From NCBI GenBank assembly GCA_026002025.1, contig BOAU01000001.1, forward strand, positions 21,562 to 85,561: a stretch of 64,000 nucleotides of DNA. The letters are read 5' to 3'. This DNA comes from Spirochaetia bacterium. Its GTDB lineage: Bacteria; Spirochaetota; Spirochaetia; Treponematales; Breznakiellaceae. The position numbers and the translations under genes were made by a program. Of this stretch, positions 41,341-50,249 are shown piece after piece. Position 1 is the first letter of the stretch, and each line of letters opens with the position of its first letter. Under the pieces are notes generated by a model that saw nothing but the letters and a program-made list of their open reading frames with translations, did no database searches and had not been told where the DNA came from.

Positions 41341-43854
41341 ATGGTTAATACAGGGAAAAAACGGATTGGGCTGCTGCTCGCATCGATACATAAGGGGTCG
41401 GCGCAAAACGTATGGTCCAGTTTTGCCCGTGAAGCGGCAGCGGAAGGGGCGGCCCTTTTTGTATTTCCTGGCGGGGAACTCAATTCCCCAGGCGATTTGG
41501 ACTATCTGCGGAATCCGATCTTTTCCCTGGCAAATCCCCGCAACCTTGACGGGCTTATCAGCTGGAGTTCCGCCATCGGCAACGTGATTTCCCCGGAGGA
41601 ATTCCGGGCCTTCCATGAATCCTTTGCAGCCCTGCCCTATGTGACCATTGCCCACAAGATTCCGGGCCGCCCCTGCGTACAGTTTGACGCCTATCAGGGC
41701 ATGAAGAATCTGACCTCCCACTTTATCCGGGAACACGGGGCCCGGAGAATCGCCTTTCTCCGGGGGCCTGAAACCCATGCATCCGCCATGGACCGCCTCA
41801 GGGGCTACCGGGACGCCATTACGGAAGCGGGGCTTGCCTATGATGAAACCCTGGTTACGGAAAGCTCAGGCTGGGCCGAGGGAGAAGCCGCCTGCGCCCG
41901 GCTGATCGAGGACCGGGGCCTGCTTCCCCACAGGGACTTTGACACCCTGATAGGCTCAAGCGACATGATGGCGCTGCCCGCCATCCAGTACCTCTCCAAA
42001 TTGGGTTACTCCACACCGGGGGATTACCGGGCCGGGGGCTTTAACAATTCCATCGAAAGCAGAATTTTATCGCCCCCCCTTTCCACGGTACACATGCCCT
42101 ACGCCGAATTATCCGGGGAATCCTTCAAAATCCTGAAAGGTCTGTTTGAAACCCCGCAAGGCGGAAGTCCCCCGGACGTGGTCCTGCCCTGCGAAGTGAT
42201 CATCCGTGAATCCTGCGGCTGTCCCGGCGAGCAGCCGGCAGGTGAAAGTGTCGGGGCCCTTGTCCGCGCCCTGAAGGAACAGGAGCAGGCCGCCACCCAT
42301 GCCCAGTACCAGCGGGAAAAATGGCATACCGCCCTGAACTCCCTCAAGTGTGAACTCCTGGGAACCCGCGACCGGACTTCCCTGATACGGAGCCTTGCGC
42401 AGCACCTCCCAAAGATCGGGATTTTTACCGCGGCGGTTATGCTCCACGACGAGGGGGATCTGTCCCTCTGTGTGGGCAGCTTTTCCCCGGGCGGCTTAAA
42501 TATAGAAGAAAACCGTCAGTTCCCCGCGGACCGCCTCTTCCCCGAAGAAATGGAAGCACAGTATACCGGGGGCGTCTTTATGGTGCAGCCCCTGTTCATC
42601 GAAAACCGGTCCCTGGGCTATTTTATCCATAACGTGCCCTTTTATGACGGGGTTATCCTTGAAGAACTGCGGTCCACCGTGAGCAATGCCTTTAAGGGGA
42701 TCTTTCTTTTTGAAGAGGCCGACCGGGCAAAGCAAATCGCAGAGCAGGCCGAGCGGGCAAAGTCTGAATTTTTCGCCGCCCTCGGCAATGTTTTATACGA
42801 TCCCTTCAGCGAACTGATTGATGCCATTGATGCGGTAAAGGGCGGCCTTGCCGGCGGCCTTTCAGACGGAGGGCCGGCGGATATTCAGACGGACATTCAG
42901 GAGCGGCTCAGCGGCCTCCGGTCCCTTGCGGAACAGCAACAGGAGCGGACCAATCATTTACTCGATCTGTCCCTTTCCCAGATTGATGAACCTTCGTTTA
43001 AAACAGGCCCCTTTAATATTACCGCTATGCTGGAGGGCCTTGCCGGGGAAACCGCCGCGGCGGACGCGAAGCTTCAGAATGAAAAAACCCTTCCCATCCT
43101 CTTTATCGGAATAGACGGGGATCTGTTTCCTTCATGGACGGATGCGGGGCGGCGGACATATATTTCATCCGTGGCGGACTTGGCGGAAGCGGCATCCCAT
43201 GCGCCCCCCAGCCTCATCGTCATCGGCGGCATTGACGGCGAGGCCATTAAAACCATCGAAACCATACGCCGCCATCCGGGAACGGCCATGACGCCGCTTA
43301 TCGCCGTGCCGGAGGCGATCACAGAAGCCGGGGATGTAGAAAAGCTCTGCCGCTGCCCGCGGGTGGTCCTGTGCCACCGCAGTGTGGCAAAGCTGGGAGA
43401 ATTCAGCGGCCGGGTCCGGGCCATCGCCGCCGGGGACAACATACTCCCCCTGTATACGGGGGCATTGGTCAAAAGGGCCCTGTTGTATTTTGAAAAACAC
43501 GCCGAATCCCATATTTCCCGGTGGAAGCTCGCCGATTCGGTCAACGTAAGCGAAGATTACCTTACCCGCATTTTCCGCCGGGAAATGGGCTGCTCCCTTT
43601 GGGAATACCTCAGCCAGTACCGGGTCTGCCTGGCCTCTGATTTGCTGATCCATACGGGGGACACGATCAGCGAAATCGCCGCCCGCACGGGGTTTCAGGA
43701 TCAGGCGTATTTTTGCCGGGTCTTTAAAAAAATTTACGGCAAAGCGCCGGGGCAGCTGCGCGGCGCCAGGAGTATGGATGCCAGCGCCAGGGGTATTGAG
43801 GGCAGCGCCAAGGGTATGGATGGCGGCACAAAAAAAGACGGAAAAGTCCAATAG
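41341..43854 (+). CDS. LacI-type sensor fused to an AraC helix-turn-helix regulator
   Basis: An 837-residue protein. Residues 1-295 are a periplasmic-binding-like fold of the LacI type (RIGLLLASIHKGSAQNVW, then HGARRIAFLRGPETHASAMDRLRGYRD), here cytoplasmic with no N-terminal DNA-binding head. A coiled segment (about 455-495) and a degenerate receiver-like domain (about 585-690, lacking the phosphorylated Asp) follow. The AraC pair of helix-turn-helices is at 710-805 (DYLTRIFRREMGCSLWEYL, ISEIAARTGFQDQAYFCRVF). It probably senses a pectin sugar and controls the downstream locus. A 21-bp repeat forms its C-terminal tail. Confidence 0.85.
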   Translation: MVNTGKKRIGLLLASIHKGSAQNVWSSFAREAAAEGAALFVFPGGELNSPGDLDYLRNPIFSLANPRNLDGLISWSSAIGNVISPEEFRAFHESFAALPYVTIAHKIPGRPCVQFDAYQGMKNLTSHFIREHGARRIAFLRGPETHASAMDRLRGYRDAITEAGLAYDETLVTESSGWAEGEAACARLIEDRGLLPHRDFDTLIGSSDMMALPAIQYLSKLGYSTPGDYRAGGFNNSIESRILSPPLSTVHMPYAELSGESFKILKGLFETPQGGSPPDVVLPCEVIIRESCGCPGEQPAGESVGALVRALKEQEQAATHAQYQREKWHTALNSLKCELLGTRDRTSLIRSLAQHLPKIGIFTAAVMLHDEGDLSLCVGSFSPGGLNIEENRQFPADRLFPEEMEAQYTGGVFMVQPLFIENRSLGYFIHNVPFYDGVILEELRSTVSNAFKGIFLFEEADRAKQIAEQAERAKSEFFAALGNVLYDPFSELIDAIDAVKGGLAGGLSDGGPADIQTDIQERLSGLRSLAEQQQERTNHLLDLSLSQIDEPSFKTGPFNITAMLEGLAGETAAADAKLQNEKTLPILFIGIDGDLFPSWTDAGRRTYISSVADLAEAASHAPPSLIVIGGIDGEAIKTIETIRRHPGTAMTPLIAVPEAITEAGDVEKLCRCPRVVLCHRSVAKLGEFSGRVRAIAAGDNILPLYTGALVKRALLYFEKHAESHISRWKLADSVNVSEDYLTRIFRREMGCSLWEYLSQYRVCLASDLLIHTGDTISEIAARTGFQDQAYFCRVFKKIYGKAPGQLRGARSMDASARGIEGSAKGMDGGTKKDGKVQ
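43762..43824. repeat. three 21-bp minisatellite units in the AraC gene tail
   Basis: Units at 43762-43782, 43783-43803 and 43804-43824, reverse complement of the repeat at 28470-28511. They encode the last SMDASARGIEGSAKGMDGG-type residues, beyond the end of the AraC domain. Confidence 0.8.
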
Positions 43855-43895
43855 GCCGCCCGTTTATTTCAAAAAAGCCGTGTTACCCTTTGATC

Positions 43896-44816
43896 ATGAG
43901 CAAAACCCCCCGGAAAAATTTACTTAAAGAGGTACGCCGTCATTCTTCGGTGTATGCCCTGCTCGTCATCCCCTTTGTCTACTATGTGATTTTCAAGTAC
44001 CTGCCCATCTGGAACGGGCAGATCGCCTTTAAGGATTTTATGCCCCTTGAAGGGGTGCTTGGCAGCCGGTGGATTGGGCTTACCCATTTTCAGACCTTTG
44101 TAAAATCCTTTTACTTTGGTGAATTACTGCGGAACACCCTGTTTTACAGTTTCGGCAAACTGCTGGTGAGCGTCCCGGTTGCCATTCTGCTTGCGGTGAC
44201 GATCTACGAATGCCTGCATCCGATACTGCGGAAAATTGTCCAGACCCTGGCCTATCTGCCCCACTTTCTGTCCTGGGTTATCATGTACGGAATTCTGCTG
44301 GTGCTGCTGGCCCCCGGGGACGGCATCGTCAATGACATCATCAAATTTTTCGGCGGCCAGCCCGTGGCGTTTCTGACGGACACGAAAACCTTCCCGTGGA
44401 TCGTTATTATTTCCGATGCCTGGAAGGAAATGGGCTGGAGCGCCATTATTTTTATCGCCGCCCTTATGGCAGTGGACCCATCCCTTTACGAAGCGGCCAT
44501 GGTGGAGGGGGTTACCGCCCTGCAGCGGGTGTGGTATATCACCCTCCCTTCGATCCGGCCGGTGATCGTAATGGTAGTATTACTGCGGCTGGGTACGATC
44601 CTCGATGCGGGGTTCAACCAGATGTTCATGCTCTATTCGATTCCCGTATACAGCGTGGCGGACATTATTGATACCTGGGTATACCGCCAGGGCCTCCTGG
44701 AATTCCAGTTCGGCCTTGCAACGGCGGTGGGTATTTTCAAGGGGGTTATCGGATTGATAACGATTTCCCTTTCAAACTGGCTGGTCAGACGGGCCGCCGA
44801 CTCATCGCTTTTCTAG
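43896..44816 (+). CDS. ABC sugar transporter permease, LplB-type
   Basis: A 306-residue membrane protein with six segments and the EAA loop EAAMVEGVTALQRVWYITLP (about 198-217). This type carries oligosaccharides in polysaccharide-utilisation loci. The start at 43896 has no obvious Shine-Dalgarno site. It pairs with the next permease, 9 bases away. Confidence 0.88.
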   Translation: MSKTPRKNLLKEVRRHSSVYALLVIPFVYYVIFKYLPIWNGQIAFKDFMPLEGVLGSRWIGLTHFQTFVKSFYFGELLRNTLFYSFGKLLVSVPVAILLAVTIYECLHPILRKIVQTLAYLPHFLSWVIMYGILLVLLAPGDGIVNDIIKFFGGQPVAFLTDTKTFPWIVIISDAWKEMGWSAIIFIAALMAVDPSLYEAAMVEGVTALQRVWYITLPSIRPVIVMVVLLRLGTILDAGFNQMFMLYSIPVYSVADIIDTWVYRQGLLEFQFGLATAVGIFKGVIGLITISLSNWLVRRAADSSLF

Positions 44817-44825
44817 GAGTACGTG

Positions 44826-45725
44826 ATGGCAGTAAAACTAAAGGGGACCGCGGTACGGCTTTCCGCATCGGATATCGTCTTTTACCGTCTTCTTGACGCC
44901 TTTCTTGTTTTTATTTTACTGATAGTGATCATCCCCCTGTGGAGTACGATCACCCTTTCCTTTAGGCCCAATGATTTTATCGGTACCAACTTCGAGGGGA
45001 TGTTCCTGGCCCCCTGGAAGTGGTCAACCGCGGCGTACAAGGCCCTGCTGGGAAACAACGGGTTCATTAACGCATTCGGTAACAGTTTAAAAATTTTTGT
45101 CATGGGGGTTGCCACGGCGCTCTTCCTGACGGTTCCTTTGGCTTATGTACTTTCGGTTAAAACCCTGCCGGGCCGCAGGTTCCTCAATATTTTTGTACTG
45201 CTCCCCTACCTTTTTAACGTGGGGATGATCCCCGCCTACCTGGTGGTTACCAAACTGGGGCTAACCAATCACCTTGCGGCCATTTTTCTGCCGGGGGCGA
45301 TAAGCACCTACAACTGCCTCATCATGCGGGGTTTCTTTGAGGGCATCCCCGATGAATTAAAGGAGTCCGCCCGGATGGACGGGGCCGCCGAGTGGTTAGT
45401 ATTACTGCGGATCATCCTGCCGGTTTCAAAGCCCATACTGATGACCATCGGCCTTTACTACGGGGTTTCCTTCTGGAACGACTTCTTCCATGCCATGCTG
45501 TATCTGAACAGCAACTACCTCCAGCCCCTGCCCATACTGCTGCGGAATATCCTTATGGCAAGCGGGATGAATGAATTTGTTGAGGTAAACGCCTTCGGTA
45601 ACGCCAACGTGCAGGCCATCAAGGCAGCAAGCGTATTCATGTCGGCGATTCCCATGATCATCGCCTATCCCTTTATTCAGAAATTCTTTACCAAGGGAAC
45701 ATTGATGGGAAGCGTCAAAGGTTAA
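44826..45725 (+). CDS. ABC sugar transporter permease, LplC-type
   Basis: A 299-residue membrane protein with AGGAGT upstream of the ATG at 44826, six segments, and the EAA loop ESARMDGAAEWLVLLRIILP (about 181-200). With the preceding permease it forms the membrane channel. No ATPase gene follows. Confidence 0.88.
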   Translation: MAVKLKGTAVRLSASDIVFYRLLDAFLVFILLIVIIPLWSTITLSFRPNDFIGTNFEGMFLAPWKWSTAAYKALLGNNGFINAFGNSLKIFVMGVATALFLTVPLAYVLSVKTLPGRRFLNIFVLLPYLFNVGMIPAYLVVTKLGLTNHLAAIFLPGAISTYNCLIMRGFFEGIPDELKESARMDGAAEWLVLLRIILPVSKPILMTIGLYYGVSFWNDFFHAMLYLNSNYLQPLPILLRNILMASGMNEFVEVNAFGNANVQAIKAASVFMSAIPMIIAYPFIQKFFTKGTLMGSVKG

Positions 45726-45734
45726 GCGAATTTT

Positions 45735-45775
45735 GGATACCGGCGTTCGGCCGCGTTGCGGTCTGCCGGATATCC
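45735..45775 (+). promoter_or_regulatory. intercistronic hairpin before the first binding-protein gene
   Basis: GGATACCGGC pairs with GCCGGATATCC around a GC-rich loop, with no T-run. It may stabilise or partly terminate the permease mRNA, as is common before binding-protein genes. Confidence 0.5.
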
Positions 45776-45807
45776 GTTAACTTGAAAAGTTTTTCCAGGA
45801 GGAAGAA

Positions 45808-47406
45808 ATGAAAGCAAAAGGGACCCCAAGGGTCACAGGAATACTGTTAACAGCAGTAGTATTAATGCTCTGCATGGCGGCGAATGTTTTTGCCGGAGCC
45901 AAATCGGACAGCTCATCCGCAGCGGCAAGCGGCCCGGTCACCATTGAACTGTGGTACGGCGCTTCGGTAACCGAAGCGGGGCCGCCTCCGGCGGACTGGA
46001 AGGCATTGCAGATCATCAGGGACAAACTGAATATCAATCTGGTTTTGCAGGCCCTGCCTTCCAATGAAGGGGATCAGGATGTAAAGATCAATGCCGCGGG
46101 GGCTTCCAACAGCCTGCCGGATCTGTTCCAGGTCCGCCGCCCGGTGTGGCAGAACCTGTATAAAGCCGGCCTGCTCGGCCCGGTGGATGATCTCTATCCC
46201 CTGATGCCGAACCGGACAAAGGTGCAGTACGATGCGGACAGCATTTCCAATTCCACAATAAATGGAAAATCCTACGGCCTTGGTTCCCCCGGCACGCTTA
46301 TCAAAAATGAGGGTGTGCTTATCCGCAAGGACTGGCTCGATAAACTCAACCTCAAAGTGCCGGTGACTACCGACGAATACCTCGCGGTGATGCAAGCATT
46401 TACCGAGCGCGACCCGGACGGCAACGGACGGGCGGATACCTACGGGTACGGCGCGTTTGTTGAACTTTCTGCGACAAGCGAAGGCTTGGGCGCACGGTTT
46501 GACCCGCTGTTCGGCGCATTCGGCGTTGCGGGCACCTGGAATATGACAAAGTCAGACGCGGGCCTCAATGTCCGTAAAGCGGCATACTTTGACGCGCTTT
46601 CATACGTGAAGCAGATTATCGATGCGAAAGTTATCGACCCCAACTGGTCAAGCTATGGCAAAGACGACTTCCGCGCAGCGTGGAAGCAGGGCAGGTTCGG
46701 CATTATGCGTGAACAAAACGCAGCTTATGCCGCCGAATCAAACTACGCCCCTTTTGACAAAAACTTCCCGAATGGTGAATGGATAGTGATTGACCCGCCC
46801 AAAGGGCCGAGTGGCAAATCGGCGGCCGGTGTGTATTTACAGGCATACCGGATTTATGCGATGTCCGCCAAGGCAGCCGCAGCCGGTAAAGGACCCGCAA
46901 TCGCCAAACTGCTTGAATGGATGTCCTCCGATGAAGGCTACTTCCTCCTTGGCTATGGCGAGAGGGGAGTGAACTACAACCTCGACGCCAATGGGGTTCC
47001 CACCGTAGCAGGGCTCCCCGATGAATCCAAGGGCTATACCAAGCCCGATATGCAGCCCTTAACCCAGCTGCGCAACATGGTCTTCTACAATGGTGAGATA
47101 GAACTGCTCTCCCGGTATCCTACCTACAAGGCCCCCACCTCGGGCAAAACCATGAGCGCCCTTACGGTGCTGTTCGATATGCAGAAACGGCCCTGGACGG
47201 CGAACATCGGCGGGGACACCCTGCCTAACCCGAATGCGGATCTTAAACGCTTTTACGAACAGGGCGTGGTGGAATTCCTTACAGGACGGCGGACTCTGAC
47301 CAAGGACGCCTGGACCGCCTGGGTTGCGGAATTTGACAAAAACGGCGGGCTGGATTGGGAAAAGGCCGGCATTGCCTCTGCGGAAGCAAACAACTATTTA
47401 AAATAA
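45808..47406 (+). CDS. sugar-binding protein of the ABC transporter, copy 1
   Basis: A 532-residue protein with a CCAGGAGG site and a signal peptide cleaved near NVFAG. It is an LplA-type family-1 binding protein (ELWYGASVTEAGPPPADWKA near the start; LDKLNLKVPVTTDEYL, DPDGNGRADTYGYG, NPNWSSYGKDDFRAAWKQGRFGIM-type blocks). The DPDGNGRADTY loop resembles a calcium-binding loop. It captures oligosaccharides outside the membrane, probably oligogalacturonides by context. Confidence 0.88.
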   Translation: MKAKGTPRVTGILLTAVVLMLCMAANVFAGAKSDSSSAAASGPVTIELWYGASVTEAGPPPADWKALQIIRDKLNINLVLQALPSNEGDQDVKINAAGASNSLPDLFQVRRPVWQNLYKAGLLGPVDDLYPLMPNRTKVQYDADSISNSTINGKSYGLGSPGTLIKNEGVLIRKDWLDKLNLKVPVTTDEYLAVMQAFTERDPDGNGRADTYGYGAFVELSATSEGLGARFDPLFGAFGVAGTWNMTKSDAGLNVRKAAYFDALSYVKQIIDAKVIDPNWSSYGKDDFRAAWKQGRFGIMREQNAAYAAESNYAPFDKNFPNGEWIVIDPPKGPSGKSAAGVYLQAYRIYAMSAKAAAAGKGPAIAKLLEWMSSDEGYFLLGYGERGVNYNLDANGVPTVAGLPDESKGYTKPDMQPLTQLRNMVFYNGEIELLSRYPTYKAPTSGKTMSALTVLFDMQKRPWTANIGGDTLPNPNADLKRFYEQGVVEFLTGRRTLTKDAWTAWVAEFDKNGGLDWEKAGIASAEANNYLK

Positions 47407-47415
47407 AGTATTGCC

Positions 47416-47446
47416 AGGGGGGCGGCTGATGCCGCCCCCATTTTTT
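47416..47446 (+). terminator. hairpin terminator after binding protein 1
   Basis: GGGGGCGGC-TGAT-GCCGCCCCC followed by ATTTTTT. A related hairpin follows copy 2. Confidence 0.75.
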
Positions 47447-47469
47447 AATCAAGATTTTGGAGAATATGC

Positions 47470-49047
47470 ATGAAAAAAATATTTGAAACACTCATTATGG
47501 TGATGATGTTTTCGGCGGCGGCATCCCTTTTTGCCGCAGGTCAGGGGCAATCAGGCGCGGCCAATTCCAACGCCCCGGTAACCCTTGAACTCTGGTACGG
47601 CGCCACATCCAGCGAAGCCGGCCCGCCCCCTGTGGACTGGAAGGCGGTTCAGATTGTCAGGGATACGCAGAATATCAACTGGGTGTTAAGCATGCTGCCC
47701 AGCAGCACCGGCGATCGGGATACCAAGATAAACGCCGCCGCCGCGAACACCCTGCCGGACCTGTTCTCGGTCAGCCGGGAAACATTGCAGAATCTGGTTA
47801 AGACCGGGCTTGTGGCTGCGACGGACGATCTCTACGCTTCAATGCCTACATGGTACAAACAATACGGCGGCAATGACGGCAAGGAATACGTTACCATAAA
47901 CGGAAAAGCATACGGGATTGCGTATATGGGCGGCGGTCAGCCAAGAAACGAAGGGATCATCATCCGGAAGGATTGGCTGGATAAGCTGGGGCTTAAAGCT
48001 CCGGTTACCACCCAGGACTATCTTGATGTGATGAAGGCCTTTACCTTTAACGATCCTGACGGAAACGGCAGAAACGATACCTATGGGTTCGGCGCTTTCC
48101 TCGAAATCAACGCCAATGAGGAAGGCCTGGGCCGCCGCTTCGATTCCTTCTTCGGCGCCTTCGGTGTGCTGGGGACATGGAATCTCTCCAGGGCAAATCC
48201 GGGCCTCAATATACGCAAAAGCGCCTACTTCGATGCCCTTTCTTATGTTAAGACCCTCGTTGATGAAAAGGTAATCGATCCCAACTGGCTGAGTTACGGC
48301 AGGGATGATTTCCGGGCGGCCTGGAAGCAGGGACGTTTCGGGATCATGCGGGAAAACCATTCCGCCTATGCCTCGGAATCAAACTACGCCCCCTTTGACA
48401 AGAATTTCCCCAACGGCAGCTGGATCGTCATTGATCCCCCCAAGGGTCCCAGGGGCGAGCTGGCGGTCGGTTCCTATACCAATTCCTTCGGCATCATTGC
48501 GGTATCCGCCAAGGCTATTAAAGAAGGGAAAGGGCCTGCCATTGCCAGACTCTTTGAATGGATGGCCACCGATGATGCTTACTATCTTCTGGGCTGGGGT
48601 GAAAAGGGGGTAAATTACAACCTGGACCCCAACGGCGTTCCTGTCGTTGATGGTCTTCCTGATCCCGAGAAGGCCTATACCAAACCGGCAATGATACCCC
48701 TTACCCAGCTCCGGGGCTATATACAGCGCAACAGTGACAACGAACTGGTCTCCCGGTATCCTACCTACAAGGCGCCCACATCGGGAAAGACCATGAGCGC
48801 CCTTACGGTTCTGCGGGATATGCAAAACCGGCCCTGGCTCAATGTTCTGGGGGTCGATACCCTGCCTGTTCCCAACTCTGATTTGAAGCGCTTCTACGAA
48901 CAGAGGGTAATCGAATTCGTCACCGGACAGCGGCAGCTTACCCGGGCAAACTGGGAGGCCTGTGTCGCGGAATTTGACAATCTGGGCGGACTGGATTGGG
49001 AAAAGGCCGGTATTGCCTCTGCGGAAGCAAACGGCTATTTAAAATAA
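47470..49047 (+). CDS. sugar-binding protein of the ABC transporter, copy 2
   Basis: A 525-residue paralogue of the previous gene, with the same blocks (ELWYGATSSEAGPPPVDWKA, NDPDGNGRNDTYGFG, FRAAWKQGRFGIMRE). The signal peptide ends near SLFAAG. The last 90 bases and the following hairpin are almost identical to copy 1, so the pair arose by tandem duplication and diverged in the ligand-binding part. It may widen substrate range. Confidence 0.88.
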   Translation: MKKIFETLIMVMMFSAAASLFAAGQGQSGAANSNAPVTLELWYGATSSEAGPPPVDWKAVQIVRDTQNINWVLSMLPSSTGDRDTKINAAAANTLPDLFSVSRETLQNLVKTGLVAATDDLYASMPTWYKQYGGNDGKEYVTINGKAYGIAYMGGGQPRNEGIIIRKDWLDKLGLKAPVTTQDYLDVMKAFTFNDPDGNGRNDTYGFGAFLEINANEEGLGRRFDSFFGAFGVLGTWNLSRANPGLNIRKSAYFDALSYVKTLVDEKVIDPNWLSYGRDDFRAAWKQGRFGIMRENHSAYASESNYAPFDKNFPNGSWIVIDPPKGPRGELAVGSYTNSFGIIAVSAKAIKEGKGPAIARLFEWMATDDAYYLLGWGEKGVNYNLDPNGVPVVDGLPDPEKAYTKPAMIPLTQLRGYIQRNSDNELVSRYPTYKAPTSGKTMSALTVLRDMQNRPWLNVLGVDTLPVPNSDLKRFYEQRVIEFVTGQRQLTRANWEACVAEFDNLGGLDWEKAGIASAEANGYLK

Positions 49048-49056
49048 AGTATTGCC

Positions 49057-49092
49057 AGGGGGCGGCATTCTTAAAGCCGCCCCCTATTTTTT
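49057..49092 (+). terminator. hairpin terminator after binding protein 2
   Basis: AGGGGGCGGC with loop ATTCTTAAA and GCCGCCCCCT, followed by ATTTTTT. Confidence 0.75.
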
Positions 49093-49106
49093 ACACGGAA
49101 GCAAAC

Positions 49107-50249
49107 ATGATACAAACTACCGCTATTGATAAGTCAAAACCCATATCCGAACGGATGGCCCTGTCGGTGATAAAACGCTATACCCCCGATCAGGTAAAGT
49201 GGCACTACGAGCACGGCCTGGTACTTCAGAGTATTTATGCCCTTGCCAATATCGTTAATAACGCCGGCACGGATGCCGCTGAGTACCGCCGCTGGGTGAA
49301 GTCCATGTACGACACAAAAATTCAGGATGACGGCAGTATTACTACGTACCGAGGGGACGAGTTCAATCTGGATCAGATCAATCCGGGGAAGCAGCTTTTT
49401 GATCTGTACAAAGATACGGGTGAGCAGAAATACCGCACCGCAATAGAAACACTGCGGAATCAGTTGCAACATCATCCCCGCACCAAATCAGGTGGCTTCT
49501 GGCACAAGCAGATCTACCCCTGGCAGATGTGGCTTGACGGGCTCTACATGCAGGGTCCCTTTTATGCCCGCTATGCGGCGGAATTCGGCAGTACCGAAGA
49601 TTTTACCGATATTGTCCATCAGTTTGTTTTAATTGAATCAAAGGCCCGGGATGAAAAAACCGGCCTCCTGTACCACGCCTGGGACGAGTCCCGTGAGCAG
49701 AAATGGGCAAATTCCGAAACCGGCTGTTCCCCCCATTTCTGGGGACGGGCATTAGGCTGGTATTGTATGGCCCTCGTTGATACTCTGGACTTTATTCCCC
49801 CCGCTTTGCAAAAAGAACGGGATGCCCTGATCGCCATTACCCGCCGCCTTATTGCGCCGCTGGAAAATTTTCAGGATAAGGAAAGCGGCCTCTGGTATCA
49901 GGTGCTTGATCAGGCAGGACGTGAGAAAAACTATTTGGAGGCTTCCGCCTCATCAATGTTTGTGTATTTCCTTTACAGGATGATCCGCAAGGGCCATGTG
50001 CAGAACAGTGATACTGCGACTGCAAAAAAAACTGCCGATGCCGGTTATGACGGCCTTATGCGCCGGTTGGTACGGGAAGATCCGGACGGTGAATTACACC
50101 TGGACGGAAATTGCAGCGTTGCCGGCCTTGGGGGCACCCCTTACCGTGACGGCTCGTATAAATATTACGTGAGCGAAGCGATCCGCACCGATGACTTTAA
50201 GGGCGTGGGGTCCTTTATTCTCGCTTCATTGGAACACGAACGCTCTTAG
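49107..50249 (+). CDS. GH105 unsaturated rhamnogalacturonyl/galacturonyl hydrolase
   Basis: A 380-residue protein without signal peptide; the ATG at 49107 follows GGAAGCAAAC. GH105/GH88 marks are FWHKQIYPWQMWLDGLYMQGPF (about 131-152, with the family Asp in WLDG) and the later AWDESREQKWANSETGCSPHFWGRALGWY block. It hydrates and removes 4,5-unsaturated galacturonate from oligosaccharides made by pectin lyases. It ends overlapping the convergent GH28 gene by 4 bases. Confidence 0.88.
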   Translation: MIQTTAIDKSKPISERMALSVIKRYTPDQVKWHYEHGLVLQSIYALANIVNNAGTDAAEYRRWVKSMYDTKIQDDGSITTYRGDEFNLDQINPGKQLFDLYKDTGEQKYRTAIETLRNQLQHHPRTKSGGFWHKQIYPWQMWLDGLYMQGPFYARYAAEFGSTEDFTDIVHQFVLIESKARDEKTGLLYHAWDESREQKWANSETGCSPHFWGRALGWYCMALVDTLDFIPPALQKERDALIAITRRLIAPLENFQDKESGLWYQVLDQAGREKNYLEASASSMFVYFLYRMIRKGHVQNSDTATAKKTADAGYDGLMRRLVREDPDGELHLDGNCSVAGLGGTPYRDGSYKYYVSEAIRTDDFKGVGSFILASLEHERS

